From assembly GCF_026239735.1 (NCBI RefSeq), contig NZ_JAPIVT010000004.1, positions 222,752-286,751 of the forward strand: a stretch of 64,000 nucleotides of DNA, written 5' to 3'. Source of the stretch: Pedobacter sp. MC2016-05 (GTDB taxonomy: Bacteria; Bacteroidota; Bacteroidia; Sphingobacteriales; Sphingobacteriaceae). How positions within the stretch are numbered: position 1 is the first letter of the stretch; the number at the start of each line of letters is the position of its first letter. A program made the translations under genes and the position numbers. Positions 35,170-42,957 of this stretch are shown here, piece by piece. Under the pieces are notes generated by a model that saw nothing but the letters and a program-made list of their open reading frames with translations, was not told where the DNA came from and searched no databases.

Positions 35170-35462
35170 TCTTTGTGTATTAGTAATGTATCAAAAAGCC
35201 CAAATATATCAGCTTAAGATAAAAAACACGACTTTTTTTGTCAATAATTACTTAATTGTTAACATTAGTTGAAATAAATCTTAATAAATTGGCTATTCTT
35301 TTCGCTGAAATAAAACAAATAGCGTTTTATTTTGATTTAGCTATTTGTGGTGTCAATTTCCAAAATAAATGTATAATTTACAATCATCAATTTTATTCCT
35401 TAAAATTGATTTAAAAAGGCCATCCCAACGCTAGATTAACTAAAAAAACGACAAAATATTAC
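35170..35462. promoter_or_regulatory. divergent cphB/cphA regulatory region with inverted repeat
   Basis: 293 bp of AT-rich DNA without a gene. It contains a perfect 9-bp inverted repeat, ACAAATAGC (35315-35323) and GCTATTTGT (35340-35348), roughly midway between the two start codons. No exact TAnnTTTG box was found close to either start. The repeat is a candidate operator for a regulator of cyanophycin metabolism; no regulator gene is adjacent. Confidence 0.5.
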
Positions 35463-38078
35463 ATGAAGATATCGAACATACAAGTATTAAGAGGGCCAAA
35501 TATCTGGTCTATTAGCAGAAAAAAACTTATCCAAATGCGCCTGGATTTAGAGGAGCTGGAACAACGGCCAACTAATACAATTGAAGGTTTCAGTGAGCGC
35601 ATTGAAAAACTATTGCCGAGTATGTTTACACATCGATGCTCCAAAGGTGTGGAAGGTGGTTTTTTCTCCAGAGTAAAAGAAGGCACTTGGATGGGCCATG
35701 TTATTGAACATATTGCATTGGAAATTCAAACCATTGCCGGCATGGAAACAGGATTTGGGCGTACACGCCAAACTAAAACCGAAGGAATTTACAATGTCGT
35801 ATTCAGTTATCTGGAAGAGAAAGTCGGCGTTTATGCAGCAGAAGCGGCAGTTAGAATTGCTGAAGCGCTAATTAACAATGAAGAGTATGATCTGGAACAT
35901 GACATCAGAAGGATGAAAGAAATCCGTGAGCTTGAAGCTTTAGGTCCAAGTACTGGGTCAATTGTTCAGGAGGCGGTAAGCAGAAATATTCCATGGATCC
36001 GTTTAAATAAAAGTTCGTTGGTGCAATTGGGTTACGGTAAAAATCAGGTTCGTTTTAGAGCTACCATGACCGAAAAAACCAGCAGCATCGCTGTGGATAT
36101 AGCCAGCAATAAAGAAGAAACTAAACGTTTATTAACCGAGGCAGCCATTCCAGTGGCATCAGGCGTTACAATCGCTAATCCTGATGACCTGGAAGCTTCA
36201 GTAAATAAGGTTGGTTTTCCTTTGGTTTTTAAACCACTCGATGGAAATCATGGCAAAGGCGCAACCATAAATGTAAAGACAATGGAGGCCGCTAAAGCAG
36301 CTTTCGAGTATGCCAAAACTTATTCTCGCCGTGTAATTATTGAGAAATTCATCACCGGCTATGATTTTCGTGTTTTGGTAATTGACCATAAAGTAGTTGC
36401 CGCAGCACAACGCGATCCTGCCCATGTAAAAGGTAACGGGATTCATACCATTCAAGAATTAATTGATAAGGAAAATGAAGATCCTCGTCGTGGCTATGGC
36501 CATGAAAACGTATTAACAGAGATTTCTGTAGATCGTGACACCCTAGATTTACTTGCTAAAAAAGAATACACACTGGAAACCATTCCAGAAAAAGGCGAGG
36601 TGGTTTACTTAAAATCGACTGCAAACTTAAGCACAGGAGGAACATCGATTGATGTGACCGATATTGTTCATCCTCAAAATATTTTCATTTGCGAAAGAAT
36701 TTCGAGGGTGATTGGCTTAGATATCTGTGGAATTGATATCATGGCGCAAAACCTGACACAACCACTTACGGAAAATGGTGGGGTTGTATTGGAAGTGAAT
36801 GCGGCACCGGGCTTCCGGATGCACCTGGCTCCAAGTGAAGGATTGCCGCGAAATGTAGCTGCTTCAGTGGTTGACATGCTTTATCCACAGGGCAGATTAT
36901 CGCAAATCCCTATCATCGCTGTAACCGGCACGAACGGAAAGACCACCACCACTCGTTTGATAGCTCACATTATTAGAAGTAATGGTAAGCGGGTTGGTTT
37001 TACTACCAGCGATGGAGTTTACGTTCACAACACGATGTTGATGAAAGGTGACACAACTGGACCAATAAGTGCAGAATTTATTTTAAAAGACCCGACTGTT
37101 GAATTTGCTGTTTTAGAAACTGCCCGTGGCGGTATCTTGAGAGCCGGATTAGGGTTTAATGCTTGCGACATTGGCGTTGTTACTAATATTCAGGAAGATC
37201 ATTTGGGTATTTCCGATATTCATAACCTGGATGATTTAACCCGTGTAAAAGCGGTAGTTATCGGAGCCGTTCGCCGAAAAGGTTGGGCAGTATTAAATGC
37301 TGATAATGGTTATTGTGTAAAAATTGCCAGAGACGCCCGTTGTAATGTGGCTTACTTTAGTATGGATGAAAACAATCCAGTTATTAAAGATCATTGCAAA
37401 AAAGGTGGAATTGCAGCTATTTACGAAAATGGATTCATCACCATTAAAACGGGTGATTGGAAACTAAGAGTTGATAAAGCCACGCATATTCCTTTAACAT
37501 TCGGCGGATCGGTTAACTTTATGATCCAAAATGTTTTGGCAGCAACCCTTGCGGCCTACTTGTGGGGCTACAAACCTGAAGATATTCGTTTATCATTAGA
37601 AACCTTCATTCCGTCGGCGGCACATACCCCTGGAAGAATGAATGTTTTCAGATTCAAAGACTTTAAAGTTTTGGTAGATTTTGCCCACAATCCTGATGGA
37701 TTTAACGGCGTGAAGGCTTATTTACAAAGCGTAGAATCAACAGAGCATGTAGGTATTATTTCTGGAACTGGCGACAGAAGAGATGAGGACATCATCGAAA
37801 CAGCTCGTATCTCAGCACAAATGTTTGATAAAATCTACATCTGCCAGGAGAAATATCTACGAGGAAGACTGCAGCAGGAATTGGTTGATTTGTTAGTGAA
37901 AGGAATTCAAGAAGTTGATCCAAATAAAGAGATAATCATCAATAACAAAAGCACAGAGTGTTTACAAATAGCGATTGATAATGCAAAGAAAGGTTCTTAC
38001 TTAACCATTTTAAGTAACACGATTGATAATACCATTCAACGGGTTACCGAACATTTAGACAGGGAATTGGAAGCGTAA
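35463..38078 (+). CDS. cphA: cyanophycin synthetase
   Basis: 871 residues, the usual CphA1 length. Domain order: N-terminal CphA domain (MKISNIQVLRGPNIWS ... MGHVIEHIALEIQ), ATP-grasp (about 220-480; FKPLDGNHGKGATINVK, LEVNAAPGFRMH), and Mur-ligase-like domain starting VTGTNGKTTTTRLIAHI (P-loop, near 485) with PGRMNVFRFKDFKVLVDFAHNP. The two ATP sites alternately add Asp to the backbone and Arg to its side chain, making cyanophycin (multi-L-arginyl-poly-L-aspartate), a nitrogen store. No CphA2 duplicate is present. Confidence 0.96.
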   Translation: MKISNIQVLRGPNIWSISRKKLIQMRLDLEELEQRPTNTIEGFSERIEKLLPSMFTHRCSKGVEGGFFSRVKEGTWMGHVIEHIALEIQTIAGMETGFGRTRQTKTEGIYNVVFSYLEEKVGVYAAEAAVRIAEALINNEEYDLEHDIRRMKEIRELEALGPSTGSIVQEAVSRNIPWIRLNKSSLVQLGYGKNQVRFRATMTEKTSSIAVDIASNKEETKRLLTEAAIPVASGVTIANPDDLEASVNKVGFPLVFKPLDGNHGKGATINVKTMEAAKAAFEYAKTYSRRVIIEKFITGYDFRVLVIDHKVVAAAQRDPAHVKGNGIHTIQELIDKENEDPRRGYGHENVLTEISVDRDTLDLLAKKEYTLETIPEKGEVVYLKSTANLSTGGTSIDVTDIVHPQNIFICERISRVIGLDICGIDIMAQNLTQPLTENGGVVLEVNAAPGFRMHLAPSEGLPRNVAASVVDMLYPQGRLSQIPIIAVTGTNGKTTTTRLIAHIIRSNGKRVGFTTSDGVYVHNTMLMKGDTTGPISAEFILKDPTVEFAVLETARGGILRAGLGFNACDIGVVTNIQEDHLGISDIHNLDDLTRVKAVVIGAVRRKGWAVLNADNGYCVKIARDARCNVAYFSMDENNPVIKDHCKKGGIAAIYENGFITIKTGDWKLRVDKATHIPLTFGGSVNFMIQNVLAATLAAYLWGYKPEDIRLSLETFIPSAAHTPGRMNVFRFKDFKVLVDFAHNPDGFNGVKAYLQSVESTEHVGIISGTGDRRDEDIIETARISAQMFDKIYICQEKYLRGRLQQELVDLLVKGIQEVDPNKEIIINNKSTECLQIAIDNAKKGSYLTILSNTIDNTIQRVTEHLDRELEA

Positions 38079-38095
38079 CCAGATATAAAAAATAA

Positions 38096-38125
38096 AACCA
38101 CCTGATAAATTATCGGGTGGTTTTT
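38096..38125. terminator. bidirectional terminator between cphA and the ferritin-like gene
   Basis: AACCACCTGATAA and TTATCGGGTGGTT arms with a minimal loop, followed by TTTT on the plus strand and an A-rich flank for the other. Lies between convergent stops at 38078 and 38146. Confidence 0.85.
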
Positions 38126-38145
38126 CTCATTTGACTAAAGCTAAC

Positions 38146-38601
38146 TTACGCTTGGGAATCGCGTAATCTTTTGATTTCATCGTGTGAAACTCTTAAAGCC
38201 GCTTTCTGATCCGAAATCAATTCCCTGATATTTGCCGGAAGGTCTTCTTCTTCCAGAGCCATTTTATATGCATTCTGAGCTGCATCTTCTCCAAACTCAC
38301 AATTGTTTAGCACCGTTTTGCGATCGTGACCTGTAAATAAGGCTTTAACATCCATCCACGCTCTGTAAATTTTTCCAGAATTAGTTGTTCCTGTTTCAAT
38401 GTCTTCACCAAATGCAGCTACTTCTGTTGCCAAAGCCATTTTATATTTCTGGCTCTCCTCAATCATACTTAAAAATAATGATTTCAAATCTGCATCGCTA
38501 TCTTTCAGTTCTGTACGGGCTTTTTCATAACCTTCGATACGGTCGTTATTAATTTCAATTAGGTCGTTTAATACCTCTGCGGTTGCTGTTGTAGTTTTCA
38601 T
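38146..38601 (-). CDS. ferritin-like four-helix protein (DUF2383/PA2169 family)
   Basis: 151 residues. Helices starting LNDLIEINNDRIEGYEKA, LKSLFLSMIEESQKYKMALATEV, and CEFGEDAAQNAYKMALEEEDLP carry the Glu residues (EINNDRIEGY; EDAAQNAY) arranged like the DUF2383 ferritin-like fold. Members are widespread, often stress-induced, of unknown activity. Cytoplasmic. Monocistronic. Confidence 0.85.
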   Translation of the reverse strand: MKTTTATAEVLNDLIEINNDRIEGYEKARTELKDSDADLKSLFLSMIEESQKYKMALATEVAAFGEDIETGTTNSGKIYRAWMDVKALFTGHDRKTVLNNCEFGEDAAQNAYKMALEEEDLPANIRELISDQKAALRVSHDEIKRLRDSQA

Positions 38602-38797
38602 GTTTTTATTGATTTGATGTTATAATTTCAACATGGCTCAAAAGAAAAAGTTTGTCATTTTTCAAAAAACAGCATTAAATCTGTTTTGGAATTTCAAACG
38701 ATTAAACTTTAGTCGCAATTTTTTTACTGAAACACTAATCACAAAACATAGGAGTATTTGATTTTATAACTGCAAATTGCATATTAAACTTAACACG

Positions 38798-39487
38798 ATG
38801 ATGGCTATTTTTCAAAATCCCCTTGATGGCGGCACCATCTATACGGAAACCAATTTGAACAACTTGTTTCCCGAACCACTTAATGCTATTACAAGCTGTT
38901 TCTTTTTATGTATCGCTATATTTTGGACTTTCAAAGTTTGGGGTAAATTTAAACAACATACTTTTCTCAGTCTTGCTTTAGTTTCGCTTTACATCGGAGG
39001 AATTGGAGGCACCACTTATCATGCTTTTAGGCGGTGGCCAATTTTTATCATGATGGATTGGATGCCGATAATGCTGCTCTGCCTTTCTGCTGGCGTATAT
39101 TTTTTAGCCAAATTAACTAAATGGTATTTCGCTGTACTTATCATATTGCTATATGCCTTTTTCCAGTTTTATGTACGAAAACTATTTGCTGATGGCGATT
39201 TCCAGATTTTTATCAATATTAACTATGCTTTAATGGCTGCGTTAGTATTATTTCCAGTTTTTGGCTACTTGTTAAAAACAGGTTGGAGAAACGGAAAATG
39301 GGTGGGTTTTGCTTTATTGGCATTTATTTTTGCACTTACATTTCGGATAGCCGACAAATGGGAAATATTACAAATCGGCACTCACTTTCTATGGCATAGC
39401 TTTGGAGCAGTAGCAGCGTTTTGTATGCTCAAATACATCTATTTAGTTAACGTAAAAGATCCCAGACCTAATAATAATATTCTTTGA
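38798..39487 (+). CDS. multi-pass membrane protein, alkaline-ceramidase-like (CREST superfamily)
   Basis: About 230 residues from the ATG at 38798 (or the next ATG at 38801; the frame opens earlier only at a TTG). Seven predicted transmembrane helices. Conserved polar residues sit where CREST hydrolases (alkaline ceramidase, PAQR, Per1) have them: Glu in FPEPLNAITS, His in GGTTYHAFR, Asp in MMDWMPIML, and a final HFLWH in GTHFLWHSFGAVAAF. In ceramidases three His and an Asp bind catalytic zinc. Sphingobacteriaceae make ceramide lipids, which fits, but the assignment rests on motif pattern only. Confidence 0.6.
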   Translation: MMAIFQNPLDGGTIYTETNLNNLFPEPLNAITSCFFLCIAIFWTFKVWGKFKQHTFLSLALVSLYIGGIGGTTYHAFRRWPIFIMMDWMPIMLLCLSAGVYFLAKLTKWYFAVLIILLYAFFQFYVRKLFADGDFQIFININYALMAALVLFPVFGYLLKTGWRNGKWVGFALLAFIFALTFRIADKWEILQIGTHFLWHSFGAVAAFCMLKYIYLVNVKDPRPNNNIL

Positions 39488-39534
39488 ATGTGTAAAAAGT
39501 ATATCTTCGCTTTACACTAAACATAATGTTATAA

Positions 39535-39938
39535 ATGAAGAAATTATTGATTTTGGCTACGCTGATGTTTAGCCTGAATGGTGCATCGAATGCCCAAAGT
39601 ATATTGAGTAAAGTGGTTCGGCTGCCGCGGCTTCTGGTTTAGATATTAACAGTTTAACATCTGGGATATTAGGAAAACTTACTCCAGCGTAAACCTTAAC
39701 GCCTGCACAAAAACCAACAGTTACCTCACTAGTTAAAGATTTTTTAGTGCAAAAAGCAACAGCCTTAGCTACTCAAAAAACCAACCCTACTGCAGCAAAA
39801 ACAAAAGTTGGCAAACTGGTTTCTGGTTTAAAATCTAATTTAGGAACGATTTTGACGGTAGCACAGTTATCGAAGTTTACTGCATTAAAACCTGCAGCAC
39901 CATCAGCAACAAATGTATTATCGCAGTTGTTTTATTAA
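39535..39938 (+). pseudogene. small secreted protein, frameshifted with extra stop
   Basis: An ATG at 39535 opens a signal peptide, MKKLLILATLMFSLNGASNAQ, but this frame stops at a TAG (39640-39642). The frame two bases on continues the product (AAASGLDINSLTSGILGKLTPA), hits a TAA at 39690-39692, then reads on to 39938 as TLTPAQKPTVTSLVKDFLVQ ... TNVLSQLFY. Intact relatives, as I recall them, carry the same GILGKL...LTxxQKP...LKxxLG layout in one frame. So at least one frameshift and one nonsense change. Function unknown. Confidence 0.8.
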
Positions 39939-39960
39939 GGTTTTACAATCTAAATATTCA

Positions 39961-40007
39961 AGCCGCAGATTCGTAATATGAATTAAATCAATTGCGAATG
40001 TGCGGCT
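39961..40007. repeat. inverted repeat of the CCGCAGAT family
   Basis: AGCCGCAGATTCG (39961-39973) and CGAATGTGCGGCT (39995-40007), 12 of 13 bases complementary. Lies between the pseudogene and the convergent ThuA gene and may terminate either. Confidence 0.65.
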
Positions 40008-40022
40008 GTATTTATTAATCTA

Positions 40023-40757
40023 TTAGCTTTTTCTACCCATAGCATATAAAATTCCACCGTATAGATGTTTTAAAAACATATAATCTGTCCAGGTTTCTTT
40101 GGTATGCCCCATTGAAGTATAAAAAGATTTACCCCCATCGTAATCATGATACCAACTAAATGGATGAAACTTTCCGTTTTTACCGCCATTATATGAATTT
40201 TCATCAATGGTTAACAAGACGTTGATACCCGGGTTGATATCTTTAAAGTTGTAAAGTTCGTCCTTGTGCATCCAAACCGAATCCTGAAGAAAACGGGTTG
40301 CTGCATGTTTACGGTCTTTAACAATAAATCTAGCTTCCTGAACCGCTGGGTGACTAATAAAGTAAGCTCCAGCCAACTTGCCATACCAAGGCCAATCGTA
40401 TTCTGTATCTGTTGCGGCATGGATTCCTACATAGCCGCCGCCAGCCTGAATATAATGCTCAAATGCAACCTGTTGCTGATCATCCAAAACATCGCCAGTG
40501 GTATTTAAGAAAATTACGGCCGCGTATTTTTTAAGATTATTTTCAGTAAACTGTGCTGCATTTTCGGTGGTGTCAACTAAAAAATGGTGCTGATTGCCAA
40601 GTTTTGTAATTGCAGTTTTCCCATCACTTATGGAGTTGTGCCTAAAGCCTTTTGTTTTCGAGAAAACTAAAACTCTTTCTATCTTTTTATCGATGGAGAA
40701 ACTTTGAGTGAGAAATATTAAGGTAACTAATACGCAAAAAGGAATAATCTTCTTCAT
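40023..40757 (-). CDS. ThuA-like domain protein, exported
   Basis: 244 residues from the ATG at 40757 (MKKIIPFCVLVTLIFLTQSF, signal peptide; the frame is open upstream to 40856 but only as non-signal sequence). ThuA domain (type-1 glutamine-amidotransferase-like fold): VLVFSKTKGFRHNSISDGKTAI, AVIFLNTTGDVLDDQQQVAFEHYIQAGGGYVGIHAATDTEYDWPWYGKLAGAYF, HPFSWYHDYDGGKSFYTSMGH. In Bacteroidota such proteins accompany sugar-processing DUF1080 or PQQ enzymes. Function not established. Confidence 0.88.
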   Translation of the reverse strand: MKKIIPFCVLVTLIFLTQSFSIDKKIERVLVFSKTKGFRHNSISDGKTAITKLGNQHHFLVDTTENAAQFTENNLKKYAAVIFLNTTGDVLDDQQQVAFEHYIQAGGGYVGIHAATDTEYDWPWYGKLAGAYFISHPAVQEARFIVKDRKHAATRFLQDSVWMHKDELYNFKDINPGINVLLTIDENSYNGGKNGKFHPFSWYHDYDGGKSFYTSMGHTKETWTDYMFLKHLYGGILYAMGRKS

Positions 40758-40794
40758 AGCAATGGGTTTGGTTAGGGTCGTTTCAGTTGTAAAA

Positions 40795-41250
40795 TTAAGA
40801 AAGTTGTTTGATAATTTCTTTACATCTTTCTTCAACTTGATTACAAACCGGCCCAAAAAGGTCGTTATCCCAATACGGATCTGTTACCTCATCCTCTGCT
40901 AAGAAAAGTTTAACCTTTTGGCGCTCATCATCTGTTCTAGCTAAACGCTTTACATCTGCTAAATTATTGCGATCCATAACCAAGATCAAATCATATTGGA
41001 TAAACATATTGTGGTTAAACTGTTGCGCTCTTTGACGGCTAATATCATAACCCAAAAATTTAGCAGCAGCCACGCTTCTATTATCTGGCGCTTTTCCTAT
41101 ATGCCAATCGCCAGTTCCCGCCGATGCAATTTCCCAATTTAGACCTTTTTGCTTTGCAAGGTGTTTCATAATGCCCTCAGCCAAAGGAGATCGGCAAATA
41201 TTCCCCAGGCATACCATCAAAATTTGTAAATTATTGGGCTTTGTAGACAT
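40795..41250 (-). CDS. low-molecular-weight protein tyrosine phosphatase
   Basis: 151 residues from the ATG at 41250 (MSTKPNNLQILMVCLGNICRS). The CX5R loop is CLGNICR (Cys14, Arg20), and the general acid Asp is in TDPYWDNDLF. No signal peptide. It overlaps the upstream lipoprotein gene by 20 bp in a different frame, so translation of the two may be coupled. LMW phosphatases in bacteria often control tyrosine kinases for polysaccharide export, but no kinase gene is near. Confidence 0.9.
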   Translation of the reverse strand: MSTKPNNLQILMVCLGNICRSPLAEGIMKHLAKQKGLNWEIASAGTGDWHIGKAPDNRSVAAAKFLGYDISRQRAQQFNHNMFIQYDLILVMDRNNLADVKRLARTDDERQKVKLFLAEDEVTDPYWDNDLFGPVCNQVEERCKEIIKQLS

Positions 41251-41659
41251 ATTCAAAAGTATAAACGGTGCCACCGGCTGATGTGGTAGTTGTCGTTCGG
41301 GTTAATTTATTACCCTTTAATGTGAATGGCGATTGTGGTGAAGAGGAAATGATGATTTGCTCGCCTTCCCTGGTCCAAGTTACTGGTTTACTATTCGGAT
41401 CATAAAATAAATCGCATAACGCACCATTCGAACCTGATGTAAATATGCCTTTGTCAGAAAATGTTAGTATAGTGGTCGCAGCACAACTTTGAGGCCCCAT
41501 AAGCTCTAAATAGTTTGTACTGGTTTTGTTTCCGGATGTCATTGCCGGGCTTACCGTAACCGATTCAACACGCCAATTTTTACTGGAAAGTTTCTTATCC
41601 AAATCCTTTTTGCAAGAAAGTGTTAAGCAGATGGCGAGCAAGAGTATTAATTTTTTCAT
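41231..41659 (-). CDS. lipocalin-like lipoprotein, hypothetical
   Basis: 142 residues from the ATG at 41659 (MKKLILLLAICLTLSC, lipid Cys16). The mature part, KNWRVESVTVSPAM ... TTILTFSDKGIFTSG ... VTWTREGEQIIISS ... TFEYVYKAQ, is an alternating beta pattern like the lipocalin-like DUF4923/DUF5004 group of Bacteroidota lipoproteins. Function unknown. Its 3' end overlaps the phosphatase gene by 20 bp. Confidence 0.72.
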   Translation of the reverse strand: MKKLILLLAICLTLSCKKDLDKKLSSKNWRVESVTVSPAMTSGNKTSTNYLELMGPQSCAATTILTFSDKGIFTSGSNGALCDLFYDPNSKPVTWTREGEQIIISSSPQSPFTLKGNKLTRTTTTTSAGGTVYTFEYVYKAQ

Positions 41660-41734
41660 AAATTTTGTTTCATTGGTAACGATTGATAGCATCATTACGC
41701 TACACCTAAAAGTATGAATTTTTTAAAAAAATAA

Positions 41735-41759
41735 AGCCTCATATTTCAAATATGAGGCT
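41735..41759 (-). terminator. terminator of the membrane cassette operon
   Basis: AGCCTCATATTT / AAATATGAGGCT perfect hairpin; followed on the minus strand by TTATTTTTTT. Five bp after the stop codon at 41765. Confidence 0.85.
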
Positions 41760-41764
41760 CAATA

Positions 41765-42199
41765 TTAATAGGTTTCACTATCTGGCGGTATGCCATAATC
41801 TATAAATTTCTTTGATTTCTGTTCCTTCTTTTTTCCAAACCAACCTTTAACAGAGTTAAAGATCGCTGATAAATGCTCAGCATCTAATGATTTTCCTACT
41901 TTTCCTGACACTAAACCAACAGCAGCTTTAGTTAAAAAGCCAGCACTTCGGAAAATTGTTTTGTTCATAAACATTGGCAACAGGAGCGACATTGCTGTGC
42001 CACTGATGTTCAACTTCTCATCAGCCTTAAACAAATTGCTTGGTGTTGCAAACTTCTTGATGAGTGCACCGAGTGTAAACTGTTTTAAAAAGATCTTACC
42101 ATCGTTTTTGAGCATGTTTTGTTTAAGTGTATATTCCACTTTCAACTCCAACTTAGCTGCTTGCAAATCCTCTAAAGTTCTGATGTTATACTTTCTCAT
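41765..42199 (-). CDS. hypothetical protein of the YtxH/holin-like cassette
   Basis: 144 residues from the ATG at 42199 (MRKYNIRTLEDLQAAKLELK). A charged helical N-terminus, a hydrophobic middle (ISGTAMSLLLPMFMNKTIF; AGFLTKAAVGLVSGKVG) and a basic end (WFGKKKEQKSKK). Overlaps the upstream holin-like gene by 14 bp. The three-gene set (YtxH, holin-like, this) recurs in Bacteroidota; function not established, probably envelope stress-related. Confidence 0.7.
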   Translation of the reverse strand: MRKYNIRTLEDLQAAKLELKVEYTLKQNMLKNDGKIFLKQFTLGALIKKFATPSNLFKADEKLNISGTAMSLLLPMFMNKTIFRSAGFLTKAAVGLVSGKVGKSLDAEHLSAIFNSVKGWFGKKKEQKSKKFIDYGIPPDSETY

Positions 42200-42566
42200 C
42201 TTCTTCCTCCTTATCTGCAAGTTTGTCGAAATATTTTGTAATGGCTACATTAATAATAGCTTTTTCAATGTATTTGTCTTTAGTTAAATAAACGATAACC
42301 GCTAACAAAAGATATATCCCCGATACACAACCAAATCCTCGTGTATAACTTCCCAAAACATCTGATAAGAAAAGAGCCAGAGTTACACTGCCAAATAAAA
42401 ATGCCAATATAAAACATACAATTACAGCAGTATTTGTAACTAAATCGGCAAATATTTTTGATACCTTTTCTACAAGGTAAAGTCTTGTATATTCAACTCT
42501 TGCTTCCAAAAAGCCTTTGGCGTCTTCAACAAGGTCTTCAATACTTTTTTCTTTATTTTCTTGCAT
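42186..42566 (-). CDS. phage-holin-family-like (DUF1469) membrane protein
   Basis: 126 residues: amphipathic N-terminal helix (SIEDLVEDAKGFLEARVEYTRLYLVEKVSK), two transmembrane helices (TAVIVCFILAFLFGSVTLALFL; GCVSGIYLLLAVIVYLTK) and an acidic tail. This matches the DUF1469/'putative actinobacterial holin-X' group; there is no phage context, so a lysis role is unlikely. Confidence 0.8.
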   Translation of the reverse strand: MQENKEKSIEDLVEDAKGFLEARVEYTRLYLVEKVSKIFADLVTNTAVIVCFILAFLFGSVTLALFLSDVLGSYTRGFGCVSGIYLLLAVIVYLTKDKYIEKAIINVAITKYFDKLADKEEEDEKV

Positions 42567-42586
42567 AGTTTTAGATGGAATTTAAA

Positions 42587-42605
42587 TGGGCGCCCGAAGC
42601 GCCCA
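42587..42605 (-). other. GC-rich UUCGG-loop hairpin inside the cassette
   Basis: On the minus-strand RNA UGGGCGC-UUCGG-GCGCCCA, a very stable 7-bp stem. It lies between the YtxH stop (42620) and the holin-like start (42566) and has no U run, so it may stabilise the upstream part of the transcript rather than terminate it. Confidence 0.6.
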
Positions 42606-42619
42606 ATTATTTATTATTA

Positions 42620-42886
42620 TTATGCGTGTTCAACGTCGTCACTGTACTCGTCTTCAACACTTCTTAATTTTGTTTTAATTGAACTAACAACTTTATCCTT
42701 TAAACTTGATAAGTTATTAATCTCATCCGCAGCCTTATCTTTAATAGAATCTCCAAGATCTTTTAACGATTGGCTTAATTTGTCACGGGTTTCGTCACCT
42801 TTATCTGGTGCAAATAAGATACCTAAAGCGGCACCAGCAGCTAATCCTGCTAAAAGAGCAACTACTACTTTTGAGTTATCATTCAT
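42620..42886 (-). CDS. YtxH-domain protein
   Basis: 88 residues. Starts MNDNSKVVVALLAGLAAGAALGILFAPDKG, the YtxH signature of a Gly/Ala-rich helix ending in LFAP, followed by an amphipathic, charged helix (RDKLSQSLKDLGDSIKDKAAD) and an acidic end. Small stress-linked proteins of unknown mechanism. First gene of the cassette with the holin-like protein. Confidence 0.87.
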   Translation of the reverse strand: MNDNSKVVVALLAGLAAGAALGILFAPDKGDETRDKLSQSLKDLGDSIKDKAADEINNLSSLKDKVVSSIKTKLRSVEDEYSDDVEHA

Positions 42887-42957
42887 AATTAATTATTTTA
42901 AGGGTTTAACATTCACAATATAAGAAATACTATATTACATTATTGTTAAGCTATAAA

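Noticed and set aside
36674..36877. Minus-strand frames inside cphA (also 36198-36455)
   Set aside because: Antisense shadows of a strongly conserved enzyme.
42186..42566. Holin-like gene as a sign of a prophage
   Set aside because: No endolysin, capsid, terminase or integrase genes are nearby; the DUF1469 protein sits in a chromosomal cassette with YtxH.
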